Positions 50,384 to 57,927 of a stretch of DNA of 60,985 nucleotides are shown here, in pieces. Source of the stretch: a virus. How positions within the stretch are numbered: the stretch's first letter is position 1; each line of letters begins with the position of its first letter. Location of the stretch: positions 1-60,985 of the IMG/VR virus record IMGVR_UViG_3300048924_000616. One strand, written 5' to 3'. The notes below the pieces were generated by a model, which worked only from the letters and a program-made list of their open reading frames with translations, was not told the origin of the DNA and ran no database searches. Both the position numbers and the translations under genes were made by a program.

Positions 50384-50674
50384 GTGATTTCTGGAATTGA
50401 TTTGTCGTGGTTGTCAGATTTACTGGCAGTCGTAGGTCTGACGCTCACCGCTATCGGGGCTGGCTGGACTGCGAGATCCGTGATCTTAACGGAGGAAGAG
50501 GCCGTGAAAATTGGCGTTGCTCGTTTTGCTGCGGCAACACATGAGGAAAATCTAAACCTCCCGCATGTTCAGTCGCTTCTCGCTTCGTCAAAGGGAGCGA
50601 AACTGGGACTAATGGTCGTTGTGGCGGGTACTGTTCTTCAGATCATAGTTCCGGCTATTCGGCTCTTCGGCTAA
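50384..50674 (+). CDS. Two-span membrane protein against the operon (96 aa)
   Basis: A 96-residue GTG-started protein encoded in the gap between two leftward genes, with its stop overlapping the opposing sigma-like gene's end by 4 nt. Two membrane spans (about residues 12-34 and 74-93) flank an acidic helical loop. The SD TGGAG is 12 nt upstream. Balanced hydrophobic spans and normal composition favour a real gene. Function unknown. Confidence 0.5.
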   Translation: MISGIDLSWLSDLLAVVGLTLTAIGAGWTARSVILTEEEAVKIGVARFAAATHEENLNLPHVQSLLASSKGAKLGLMVVVAGTVLQIIVPAIRLFG

Positions 50675-51186
50675 GCCGCCTCCATCAGATCAGTCAGGCG
50701 CAATCGCTCTCGCTCAATCAGCTGGCGCACTCGTTCTTTACCGATCCCATAATCTTGGCCAATCTCGTCAAGCGTGTCACCCATTGCGTGCCGGAGTACC
50801 ATCTCGCCCTCCCGCCCCCGCAGATTGCCAATCACGGCCGACAGTTCAGCGTTTTTGTGCTGTGTCGCGTCGACACCGAACGGCAGTTCCTCGAACGTAT
50901 CGAGGCTTCGGACATCGGCCGATCGGGATTGGGTGGAATTGTAAATAATGAATTCCTGAGCAGCGTTTCGCACGTTGAATGAAGCCCACGTCCAAAACAT
51001 CTCAAGGCGGCAGTTGGTGTGTCGGCGCAGCATTAGAAGCATTGCTTGCTGAAACAACTCCTCCGTTGCGTCATCGTGCTTGGCAATACGGCGCGCCATC
51101 TTTCGTATTGCTGGCTCGTAAGCGAGCAGCTTGCGGTCAAACTCAGGATCACGCGGAACGTTATCGTTGGCGGCCTTGCGTCTCAT
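50671..51186 (-). CDS. Phage sigma-70-like factor
   Basis: A 171-residue protein with a region-2-like helix bundle (LAYEPAIRKMARRIAKHDDATE, then MFWTWASFNVRNAAQEFI) and a region-4 helix-turn-helix at the end (DTLDEIGQDYGIGKERVRQLIERE). Such small sigma factors can direct host RNA polymerase to phage promoters. The leader CACCACATTGAGGAGACC fixes the start at 51186, excluding a longer reading. The N-terminus carries AANDN. Confidence 0.75.
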   Translation of the reverse strand: MRRKAANDNVPRDPEFDRKLLAYEPAIRKMARRIAKHDDATEELFQQAMLLMLRRHTNCRLEMFWTWASFNVRNAAQEFIIYNSTQSRSADVRSLDTFEELPFGVDATQHKNAELSAVIGNLRGREGEMVLRHAMGDTLDEIGQDYGIGKERVRQLIERERLRLTDLMEAA

Positions 51187-51209
51187 AGTGGTCTCCTCAA
51201 TGTGGTGTT

Positions 51210-52139
51210 TCAGGCGGTGGTGGCGCCATCGATCCATGTCCTGCCGTCGCGAAGGACGTATGTGATTGTTTCGGCATCCTCGTCGCAATCTGTCTGCTCG
51301 CCTGGCACCATCGCCGGGATAGTCAGGTGTGTCGGGCAGCCTTCCTTTTGCTCGTCGAAAGAGATCGGCTTCGCCCATCGGGCGCAGGACCAGTGACCAT
51401 CGCCGCCCATTTCCGGAGTGCTGTGAATGCACGACCGGCAAGTAACGCGAGGCCAAGCGCTCTCTTTGCAAATAGGCTTATGCTTGCAGAACATGCATTC
51501 AAACCAGTCAGCCGCTTCATTGATGCGAGATGGCGGCTCCGGTGAATTGATGATGCGTTCTAATCGCGCCAGTAGGCGCAGACAGAACTCAGCATCGTAT
51601 TCAAGGCGTTCAGCATAGAGCGTATCGTCGTCTTTGCAGCTAACCAGATACAGGCAACGCGACAGTCCAAAGGCATGCATTCCGAGTTGGCACTGGCCGT
51701 AATGCAGCGGTTTGGCCTTCTCGCATCCGTCTTTAACAATCAGCTTCATGCCTTTGGCATTGCTTGATTTAAATTCAAGAAGGTGCTCAGTCTTCGGCGC
51801 CTCGACAACGCCCATCGCCTTTCCGTCGCACTTGCCGCGCACATGTCCTTGCACCAGCCTGATCTTGTCTTGCTGCCCGTAGACGTCTACGCCAATGCGC
51901 TCAAGGTCGGCGACTAACCGATCTTCTTCAATGTTGCCGGTTTCAAACAATCGCAGTTGACGGCCGTGGTGTTTTTCAAGCGGCGTTGCCCAACGAAAGG
52001 CATACCAGAGCGATCGATCACATGGATTGTTGGCCTCACCAACGGAAATGCCGAGGCTGTCCCATGACGATGCTGCTGCTTCGTATGCGGCATATATGGC
52101 TCTTACAGTGCTGGCCTCAGCGCGTGGTAAGGGAGCCAT
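51210..52139 (-). CDS. PD-(D/E)XK exonuclease (RecB/Cas4-like) with Cys cluster
   Basis: A 309-residue nuclease-fold protein: GKCDGKAMGVVEA and HLLEFKSSNAKG give the D...E-x-K site (about residues 110-130), with YGQCQLGMHAFGL as the QxxxY-type helix. About 100 residues later a Cys-rich segment (CMFCKHKPIC, CRSC, CARW) may hold Zn or Fe-S. Probable role: DNA end processing in phage recombination with the RecA-like ATPase. Start at ATG 52139 overlaps the previous stop (TAATG). Confidence 0.78.
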   Translation of the reverse strand: MAPLPRAEASTVRAIYAAYEAAASSWDSLGISVGEANNPCDRSLWYAFRWATPLEKHHGRQLRLFETGNIEEDRLVADLERIGVDVYGQQDKIRLVQGHVRGKCDGKAMGVVEAPKTEHLLEFKSSNAKGMKLIVKDGCEKAKPLHYGQCQLGMHAFGLSRCLYLVSCKDDDTLYAERLEYDAEFCLRLLARLERIINSPEPPSRINEAADWFECMFCKHKPICKESAWPRVTCRSCIHSTPEMGGDGHWSCARWAKPISFDEQKEGCPTHLTIPAMVPGEQTDCDEDAETITYVLRDGRTWIDGATTA

Positions 52140-52483
52140 TATGTCGACACCCGCATTTGCCAAAAGCGTTCGCTGTCGATTGGTATAACTATCCGCCCAT
52201 CGACGTTTCCAAGATCGCTCGCGCTGTGGTCATGCTTCGACCACGTGGCGCCGCCACTCCAGTGAGATCCTTCTTCGATCAGTCGGCAGTGGTTGCAGAT
52301 GCGATGGGCTGATCGACTGCCGAAGTAGTTTCCGGATCGGTACGGCATTTCAGACACAATGCGGTGCTCGCAGCTCGACTGGATCCGCTCAAGAGTTGAG
52401 CCAAGCGCGGTCTTTGCATTTTCCAAGCATTCGACGGCTACCAAGATATCAAAGGAAATCTCTGATTCCTTTAGGGGCTTCAT
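52139..52483 (-). CDS. Cys/His-containing hypothetical protein (114 aa)
   Basis: A 114-residue protein with CEH and CNHC (about residues 36 and 59), a possible zinc site, and an Asp/Gly-rich end. Strong SD (AAGGAGA). ATGA coupling to the gene before and TAATG to the gene after. Unknown. Confidence 0.65.
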   Translation of the reverse strand: MKPLKESEISFDILVAVECLENAKTALGSTLERIQSSCEHRIVSEMPYRSGNYFGSRSAHRICNHCRLIEEGSHWSGGATWSKHDHSASDLGNVDGRIVIPIDSERFWQMRVST

Positions 52484-52767
52484 AAATCCATCTCCTTCGT
52501 AAACAGACATCTGGCTGGTTTGGCTGGGTCTTGAATGAACGCGAGACACCAAGGCATGCCATCACGGCGTACCCACTCATCTGGCTGGCCACCCCACAAA
52601 GCCTGAGCGCGAATGATGCAAACGCCGGGAGCGTCGTTGCCGAATTCGTCTTCCCAGTTTTCGCCCTCATCGCTGCGGCAGTGGCGGCACCAGCTTCGTT
52701 CAAAGTCAGCGCCTTCGGTGGAGTTAGCGGGCCGCCATGGCCCGCCGTCGTGGTTATCAGCGGTCAT
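52480..52767 (-). CDS. Trp/Cys-rich hypothetical protein (95 aa)
   Basis: A 95-residue acidic protein with seven tryptophans, a CRHC pair near residue 27 and further single cysteines. Start overlaps the beta-clamp stop. Similar small proteins follow clamp genes in related phages; no function can be assigned. Confidence 0.65.
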   Translation of the reverse strand: MTADNHDGGPWRPANSTEGADFERSWCRHCRSDEGENWEDEFGNDAPGVCIIRAQALWGGQPDEWVRRDGMPWCLAFIQDPAKPARCLFTKEMDL

Positions 52768-53816
52768 CAGACGCGCATCGGCATGCAGACGAGCGTAAGA
52801 CCCTCGAAGCCGTCGGACGTGATGAGCCCGGGCATTCCACCATCCTGCAGCGCCAGCTTGACAGGGCCACCAGGCAGAACATTCAGCACGTCGCGGACGT
52901 AAGCGGCATTGAAGCCAATATCGATTGGCTCGCCACTGTACTCCGCCTCAACCTCGTCATTCGCCGAAGCCTCGCCAGCTGCAACAGCAAGCGCAATGCT
53001 GCCGGGTGCAATGCTGAACTTCACGGCGCGGCCACGTTCAGACGACACCGTCGACACACGGTCCGACGCTTTCATCAGCGCATCACGGTCTACCGTAACG
53101 ACGTGCTCGTTGCTCTTCGGAATGACGCGCTCGTAGTCCGGGAATGTGCCGTCGATAAGTTTCGAGGTGATGCGCACATCATCCGACACGATGCGGATCT
53201 TCTGCTGGCTCACCGCAACTTGCACCTTGCCCTTTGGAAGCAGACCGACGGTCTTGCGCGGCACGATGACACCATGAAACTCTGGCAGCTCCGGACCGCT
53301 ATGACGCGCGAGGCGATGCCCGTCAGTCGCGACAGCGACAGATTGACCGCCTTTGAAGAACACGCCGTTCAAGTAATAACGCGTCTCTTCTGTCGAGATA
53401 GCAAACGCCACCGGTGCGAACAGCGCGGCGATATCGAGCTCAAACTCGGCGTCGAAGCTGTCCTCTCCAAGAGTTGGAAAATCATTGGCTGGCAAGGTCG
53501 ACAAGGTGAAGCGAGAACGACCGGACTTAACGGACAGCTTATCGCCATCGAGCGTCATGGTAATATCGCCAGTCGCTTTGCGGGCGATGTCGTTGAGCAG
53601 CTTTGCGCTCACACAGATATTGCCTGGTGTCGTTACTTCGGCCGGCACGCCAGCTGTAGCTATGATATCAAGGTCTGTAGCCGTCACAGCAAGGCCGTCA
53701 GCGGCAGCAGCGAGTTGAACACTGGATAGGATAGGAATTGTCGATCTGCTCTCGACGACCTTTGTCGTGGACGCAAGAACGCGCGTCAGGTCATCCTTGT
53801 GAATAACAAGGTGCAT
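52767..53816 (-). CDS. dnaN: DNA polymerase III beta sliding clamp
   Basis: A 349-residue beta clamp recognisable over its whole length: N-terminal IPILSSVQLAA, DGLAVTATDLD, domain 2 VFFKGGQSVAVATDGHRLA, and the terminal MPMRV that closes bacterial clamps (usually MPMRL). Slightly shorter than host clamps (about 365-375). It would tether host polymerase III, or redirect it to phage DNA. A phage-encoded full clamp without a phage polymerase is notable. The leader hairpin at 53845-53867 precedes it. Confidence 0.9.
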   Translation of the reverse strand: MHLVIHKDDLTRVLASTTKVVESRSTIPILSSVQLAAAADGLAVTATDLDIIATAGVPAEVTTPGNICVSAKLLNDIARKATGDITMTLDGDKLSVKSGRSRFTLSTLPANDFPTLGEDSFDAEFELDIAALFAPVAFAISTEETRYYLNGVFFKGGQSVAVATDGHRLARHSGPELPEFHGVIVPRKTVGLLPKGKVQVAVSQQKIRIVSDDVRITSKLIDGTFPDYERVIPKSNEHVVTVDRDALMKASDRVSTVSSERGRAVKFSIAPGSIALAVAAGEASANDEVEAEYSGEPIDIGFNAAYVRDVLNVLPGGPVKLALQDGGMPGLITSDGFEGLTLVCMPMRV

Positions 53817-53844
53817 GTGGTTCTCCTCAATTGTGGTGAAGTGA

Positions 53845-53867
53845 CGGGCCGCTGGTGAGGCAGCCCG
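53845..53867 (-). promoter_or_regulatory. Leader hairpin with CACCA-type loop
   Basis: Stem CGGGCCGC/GCAGCCCG (one mismatch), leftward loop CTCACCA, followed by CACCACAATTGAGGAGAACC and the clamp ATG. Confidence 0.5.
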
Positions 53868-53879
53868 CGTTCGTGTGGG

Positions 53880-54458
53880 TTACTTGTTACCCCAAGGCCG
53901 ACGTGTCGTCCCTGCAGCCGCTGCGGCAGGCTTGTTGTCGTTGCTGGCAGCTGTGCGGCGGTTGTCCTTTGCGGCGGCTGGCGCAGCATCAACCTTCGGC
54001 TCAGGCAGGTTGCCCTCGTCCGGATAGTAATATTTTTTCAGTTCGTTGCGGGCAGCATACTTCGGCGAGCCGTCTGCATTCTTTTCCTTGCTGTCCTTAC
54101 CCATGCCGATACGGGCAGAGAACGAAATGAAGTGCAGTTCGTCTGAGTCCTCAGGAGCTTCATTAAGCCCAAGGGCGCGGAGCAGGCACGCAAACTGCCG
54201 CTGGCCAATTTCCTGAACCTGTGAACTTGGGTGCTGCAGATTATAGTTGGAGAAGATCTTGCGCCCCTTCAGTTCCTCAGGCGCTAACACATCGATCGCC
54301 AAGCTCAGATTGATGGCATGATCGCGTGTTCCTTCGTTTTTCTCCTTGATTTCAGATGCACTGATTTCAAGTTGATAATCGCCGTTCGGCAGATTGGTGA
54401 AATCTCGCTGCTGCGTATTCTCTTCTGTGGCTTCAACTCTTACGCCAATCTTGGCCAT
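53880..54458 (-). CDS. SSB-like protein (DUF669 type)
   Basis: A 192-residue protein of the phage DUF669 type (LPNGDYQLEISASEIKEK, IFSNYNLQHPSS, ACLLRALGLNEAP), located as usual beside the RecA-like ATPase. Residues 1-135 form an OB-like domain. The C-terminal 50 residues are Ala/Lys-rich, disordered and carry ASNDNK; no acidic SSB tip is present. It is thought to bind single-stranded DNA for recombination. Confidence 0.75.
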   Translation of the reverse strand: MAKIGVRVEATEENTQQRDFTNLPNGDYQLEISASEIKEKNEGTRDHAINLSLAIDVLAPEELKGRKIFSNYNLQHPSSQVQEIGQRQFACLLRALGLNEAPEDSDELHFISFSARIGMGKDSKEKNADGSPKYAARNELKKYYYPDEGNLPEPKVDAAPAAAKDNRRTAASNDNKPAAAAAGTTRRPWGNK

Positions 54459-54480
54459 AGGTAGTCTCCTTGTGGTGTGG

Positions 54481-54702
54481 TTAGTTGATGAGGGAACGGT
54501 AAGTGAACCCGTACGGAGTGAATTCGAAGATCAGCCCAGCGCTGTGCACTCCTTCAGCTCGCCGTTCGACTGTTTCGAGCCAGCGGCAATCATTGCTGCC
54601 GATGCGCACAGGGAACCATGCGAACCATCGATGCCAGACACAGAACCTGTCACGCTCTTGCTGGCGCCTTTCATCCTCTGTGGAGCCGCAGTTGAACTTC
54701 AT
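54481..54702 (-). CDS. Small conserved phage protein (73 aa)
   Basis: A 73-residue protein with an aromatic core (VWHRWFAWFPVRIG, DCRWLETVERR) found widely in tailed phages as a small hypothetical protein. TGGAGG precedes ATG 54702, which overlaps the previous stop (TGATG). Function unknown. Confidence 0.7.
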   Translation of the reverse strand: MKFNCGSTEDERRQQERDRFCVWHRWFAWFPVRIGSNDCRWLETVERRAEGVHSAGLIFEFTPYGFTYRSLIN

Positions 54703-54860
54703 CAGAAGAAACCTCCAGCATAGAGAAGGCCAGCGCCGATGCCCGTACCGATCAAGGTTTGCCAAACACTGTATGGACCACGGCCCTCACCATGCTTTAC
54801 GGCACTAATCGCGACGCCAGCTGCTGCTAGAGCAATCCAGGTTATCTGCGGCCAACCCAT
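54702..54860 (-). CDS. Small two-span membrane protein (52 aa)
   Basis: A 52-residue protein with hydrophobic segments at about residues 6-20 and 35-52, joined by a basic/glycine loop. TGATG overlaps at both ends. Unknown. Confidence 0.6.
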   Translation of the reverse strand: MGWPQITWIALAAAGVAISAVKHGEGRGPYSVWQTLIGTGIGAGLLYAGGFF

Positions 54861-55633
54861 CACGCAGCAACTCCAGTCGGAGGTGGAAAGTGCTTTGCCA
54901 GTTCGGCGTAGCCCTGCCCTTTGCGGTACGGCACAGCGTCCGGCATCGAATAGCGGTTCTTCGCATTGAATCCGGCACCTTCGACGAGATGCACCTGTCG
55001 CTCCTTGCCGCCCTCAGCGTGAGCAACCTTAGTCTGGCGAGCGACTTCCTTCTCCTTGATGGAGATGCGGTAGTTCATGAACGCGACGATGTCGGACTTC
55101 TCGCGGACCAGTGCATTGGCACGCTTGTGCAGTTTCGGCTGGTAGCGGCTGTACGGATCCGTCACAGGGCTGTCGAAGCGTACGATTTCAGGGTGAGCCA
55201 GCATCACGACGCAGATGCCACGCTGAGCAAGGGCAGAAACCGCTGCCATCAGCTCGTTCCATTCGGCGTCGGCCTCTACGTAACCCTTTCCGAATCCTGC
55301 TTCCTCGATAGACGAAACGCCGATGCGTCGGCATGTTGCTGCCCATACCAACGGCTCAAGACCGTCGAGGCTGTCGAGGATAACCGTTTTGCGGTCATGC
55401 TCCTCGGTGAGCAATTCGCCGAACACGTCCAGCAGTTCGTCAAAGCTTTCGATGGTGCCAGGTGTTACGAGTTCAACATCAGACGGCGTGCGCTCACCTT
55501 CGGTCGGAAGATAAATTGCGTCTGGAAACTCAGCGGCAAGGCTGGTTTTGCCAATGCCGTCGACGCCGTAAAGCAGAATAACGGGCGGGTCTGCTCTCTT
55601 CGTCGATTTGAGCGACGATAGTGAAATAGCCAT
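54860..55633 (-). CDS. RecA-like ATPase (Sak4-type recombinase)
   Basis: A 257-residue P-loop ATPase: Walker A LYGVDGIGKTSLAAEFP (about residue 22), Walker B VILDSLDGLEPL (about 83), and a VVMLAHPEIVRF strand. Short RecA-core proteins of this kind (Sak4 group) act with SSB-like proteins in phage homologous recombination. Leader CACCACACTGAGGAGG fixes the start. Ends in PTGVAA. Confidence 0.8.
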   Translation of the reverse strand: MAISLSSLKSTKRADPPVILLYGVDGIGKTSLAAEFPDAIYLPTEGERTPSDVELVTPGTIESFDELLDVFGELLTEEHDRKTVILDSLDGLEPLVWAATCRRIGVSSIEEAGFGKGYVEADAEWNELMAAVSALAQRGICVVMLAHPEIVRFDSPVTDPYSRYQPKLHKRANALVREKSDIVAFMNYRISIKEKEVARQTKVAHAEGGKERQVHLVEGAGFNAKNRYSMPDAVPYRKGQGYAELAKHFPPPTGVAA

Positions 55634-55642
55634 AAGGCCTCC

Positions 55643-55741
55643 TCAGTGTGGTGCGGTGAAGATGATGACAACAATGTAGGCACCGGCTGCCAGAACGATC
55701 AGCCACTGCCAATTTCTGATCAGCGTGCGTAAAGGTAGCAA
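55643..55741 (-). CDS. Possible one-span micro-protein (32 aa, TTG start)
   Basis: A short frame overlapping the end of the next gene: about 32 residues with one hydrophobic span and a TTG start. It ends 9 nt before the ATPase gene. Evidence is limited to the uninterrupted membrane-like sequence in the gap. Confidence 0.3.
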   Translation of the reverse strand: MLPLRTLIRNWQWLIVLAAGAYIVVIIFTAPH

Positions 55742-55950
55742 ACCAACCACCAGAACAATCCGAGCACTACGATCGCCACGAGAGCGAACGGAAACAGCGC
55801 GATGATGCCGACGGCGATTGCTGCGGTGATGCCCGCCGCAAGACCTCGCTTTAAACCGCGTCGCACGTACTTGCGCGGTGTTGGCGTAACCGGGACATAA
55901 TCCAATGGTGCACTGGTGACCTCTGAGTACCAAGGTGATTTTTCAGTCAT
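55720..55950 (-). CDS. Small membrane protein (76 aa)
   Basis: A 76-residue protein with a Pro-rich N-terminal 30 residues, a basic stretch, and one long or two short membrane spans (about residues 38-73). Start overlaps the previous stop (ATGA). Unknown. Confidence 0.6.
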   Translation of the reverse strand: MTEKSPWYSEVTSAPLDYVPVTPTPRKYVRRGLKRGLAAGITAAIAVGIIALFPFALVAIVVLGLFWWLVCYLYAR

Positions 55951-56090
55951 GGCAGCAAACCCATCAAATACAGCACGCCGAGCGCAGGCAGGATTGCCAG
56001 CCAAGCCGCAAAGAAAATGAACGCAGCGAAGACCTGGCACTTTTCGATGAAACTCAGCCAAAAATCTGGCCAGCTGATTTCTGGCATCAT
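55947..56090 (-). CDS. Small one-span membrane protein (47 aa)
   Basis: A 47-residue protein with a short amphipathic start and a hydrophobic span at about residues 19-43. Overlaps both neighbours (TGATG before, ATGA after), one of a run of coupled small genes. Confidence 0.55.
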   Translation of the reverse strand: MMPEISWPDFWLSFIEKCQVFAAFIFFAAWLAILPALGVLYLMGLLP

Positions 56091-56281
56091 CACTCCGCCC
56101 TCGCCTTACCGGCCCGATGATAGCTCACAGGCGCTTTACTGTAGTATGTGCCGCCGACCTTCTCAGCTGTGCGACGTGCCTCTGCCTTCTGTGCCGCAGT
56201 GCGGAAAGGCTTGCGATTGAGCATGTTGATCTTGCCGGTGCGCGTAAGTCCGGTCTGATGCGCAAGGTGCGCCTGTCTCAT
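56090..56281 (-). CDS. Small basic protein (63 aa)
   Basis: A 63-residue, strongly basic protein with an Ala/Arg/Lys helix in the centre, possibly nucleic-acid binding. The leader TTCACCACAAAGAGGAGATA fixes its start. Unknown. Confidence 0.6.
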   Translation of the reverse strand: MRQAHLAHQTGLTRTGKINMLNRKPFRTAAQKAEARRTAEKVGGTYYSKAPVSYHRAGKARAE

Positions 56282-56287
56282 GGGTAT

Positions 56288-56329
56288 CTCCTCTTTGTGG
56301 TGAAGTGCGGCTGGATGGTGGCCAGCCGC
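56288..56329 (-). promoter_or_regulatory. Leader hairpin plus repeated ribosome-binding motif
   Basis: Stem GCGGCTGG/CCAGCCGC (8 bp perfect, 56307-56329), leftward loop CCACCAT, then TTCACCACAAAGAGGAGA and the ATG at 56281. Confidence 0.6.
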
Positions 56330-56338
56330 TTTTGGTGG

Positions 56339-56653
56339 TTAGGCTGCCTGCCTACGCTGCGATGCTACCAAACGGGCACGTGCTGTGCTGTGCATGAATT
56401 CGGGATCACGTGCCTCGCTCACACGAGCGTTCGCTGCTTCACGAAGCGCCCTCTTGCGGTCGCCACGTGTTTTGCCATCAGAAAACTTGCGGAGCTCGTT
56501 TCGCGGCTTGCGCCAGCCATTGCCGCCTGCAAGCTTCTCAATGAGCGTCAGCCGACGAATGTTGTGCTCGATGCTTGTAGAAGGCATTCCGAGCTTGGTG
56601 TCGTTCTCGTGCTCACGATTGGCCAGCGCGGTGAAGATGTTTTCTTTAGACAT
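56339..56653 (-). CDS. Basic helical protein (104 aa)
   Basis: A 104-residue basic protein, largely helical, with many Arg/Lys/Ala residues and an ending RRQAA. Composition suggests nucleic-acid binding; no family recognised. Confidence 0.6.
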   Translation of the reverse strand: MSKENIFTALANREHENDTKLGMPSTSIEHNIRRLTLIEKLAGGNGWRKPRNELRKFSDGKTRGDRKRALREAANARVSEARDPEFMHSTARARLVASQRRQAA

Positions 56654-56657
56654 GGTT

Positions 56658-56690
56658 CTCCTCTCGCCGTGCGCTGGTGAGACGCACGGC
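56658..56690 (-). promoter_or_regulatory. Leader with hairpin inserted into the motif
   Basis: Leftward CACACCACAAG, then stem GCCGTGCG/CGCACGGC (8 bp perfect, 56666-56690) with loop TCTCACCAG, then GAGAGGAGAACC and the ATG. Here the hairpin lies between the CACCACA and GAGGAGA parts rather than before both. Confidence 0.55.
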
Positions 56691-56716
56691 CTTGCTTGTG
56701 GTGTGGTTGGTGGATG

Positions 56717-57649
56717 TTAGGCGGCTTTCTCGACGAAGGCGTCGACCGCCCGCTTGGCGGACAGAAGATCAAGGCTCGCGAGATCGCGCAATTCCTTGAT
56801 GGCGTCGATCTTCAGACCAAGAGCCGCGAGGTTCTGCCACTTTTGGTCATAGACCGGCGCGGCTTCTTCATGAGTATTGGTCAGCGTGAATACGCCAAAT
56901 TTCTTGCCCTTGTGCTTACCGGCCAGGCGCTTCGCTTCGGTTTCAGCTGCGCCGGTGGAAGTGTGGACATGCGGCGTTGAGGATGGCTTGGGCTGGCCAT
57001 TTTCGATGAGGGCGACGATGGCGGTGGTGGTGGTTGGTGTGGCTGGAGTGACTAGATTGAAATCATTGTCAGCCCAAAAAACAGTTCCGATCGAACCATC
57101 ATCCCAATCAACAAGGAACCTGCCATCGCTTCTCACAAATTTTACAGTGGCCTTTCCGCATCCCAATGTGCACTCAGCTCGATCACCGACCTTGAACTTT
57201 GGCTGCGCATTGTCGTTGCTTGCCTCTGCAACAGCTTCGTTGTTCCATTCGGCAACGAGGTCCGCATCATGCTTCACACCTATGACGGTGCCAAACGTTC
57301 CGTTCGAACGCCAAGCCTTGCCGATACTGGACGAGAACGGATGATCTACCGTCCATCCATACTCGCGGTCATGAAAGTGATCGACACGCATCGGCCCGAC
57401 CTTGCGGCCATCGCGCGTCTTGTAGAACTTGCCTGCTTCGATCTTCAAGGAGACCAATTCGAAATTCTCCGTGAGCCAAGGCAGGTCTGTGTGATGTTTT
57501 GCATTGCCGACTTCCGGCTGTTCATTGTCGGTAAGAACAAAACTTTTGCCGGTTGCCTTCGCGATGCGATAAAGCCCGTCTTTGTTGAAGAAGCTGCTGA
57601 TGTCGCGCTTCGCTCTAATCACGTCACCCTTTTCAAACTTACCCATCAC
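56717..57649 (-). CDS. Multidomain protein with L7/L12-like C-terminal domain (310 aa)
   Basis: A 310-residue protein with modular build. There are two or three small beta domains in residues 1-190 (KFEKGDVIRAKRDIS, GKFYKTRDGRKVGPM, KFKVGDRAECTLG), an ASNDN peptide between them, and a Thr/Pro-rich linker. The last 35 residues (IDAIKELRDLASLDLLSAKRAVDAF) resemble the C-terminal domain of ribosomal protein L7/L12, which in small proteins often acts as a binding module. Role unknown. Confidence 0.65.
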   Translation of the reverse strand: MMGKFEKGDVIRAKRDISSFFNKDGLYRIAKATGKSFVLTDNEQPEVGNAKHHTDLPWLTENFELVSLKIEAGKFYKTRDGRKVGPMRVDHFHDREYGWTVDHPFSSSIGKAWRSNGTFGTVIGVKHDADLVAEWNNEAVAEASNDNAQPKFKVGDRAECTLGCGKATVKFVRSDGRFLVDWDDGSIGTVFWADNDFNLVTPATPTTTTAIVALIENGQPKPSSTPHVHTSTGAAETEAKRLAGKHKGKKFGVFTLTNTHEEAAPVYDQKWQNLAALGLKIDAIKELRDLASLDLLSAKRAVDAFVEKAA

Positions 57650-57927
57650 GCCGCTCCTTCCGTGGTTGTCTCGGCCCTCATGACGCGCCGCTGTGTGAAA
57701 TCGACTTTGACGACATTCGTGTCGTCGTCTTCCTTGGCAGGCGGTCCAGCTTCATCATCGTGCTCGATCTCGAAGCCATGCCACCAGATAGTTGATGCTC
57801 CATCAGCAAGACGAACCAGATATTCACTGCCCCAGTTGCGATCTCCGATCACAACGCCGGTCAGGTGCGGGTTCTGCTTGTTGCGAACAACGTCGCCGAA
57901 ATTGAAAAATTCACACTCACAGGTCAT
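57646..57927 (-). CDS. Hypothetical protein (93 aa)
   Basis: A 93-residue protein with a beta-rich first 60 residues (FFNFGDVVRNKQNPHLTGVV, EYLVRLADG) like small SH3-type folds, then an acidic and disordered tail ending EGAA. Overlaps both neighbours by 4 nt. Unknown. Confidence 0.65.
   Translation of the reverse strand: MTCECEFFNFGDVVRNKQNPHLTGVVIGDRNWGSEYLVRLADGASTIWWHGFEIEHDDEAGPPAKEDDDTNVVKVDFTQRRVMRAETTTEGAA

Noticed and set aside
51213-51227. Hairpin GGCG-GTGGTGG-CGCC as another member of the CACCA-loop family
   Set aside because: It lies in coding sequence at the end of the nuclease gene with only a 4-bp stem, so it may be chance.
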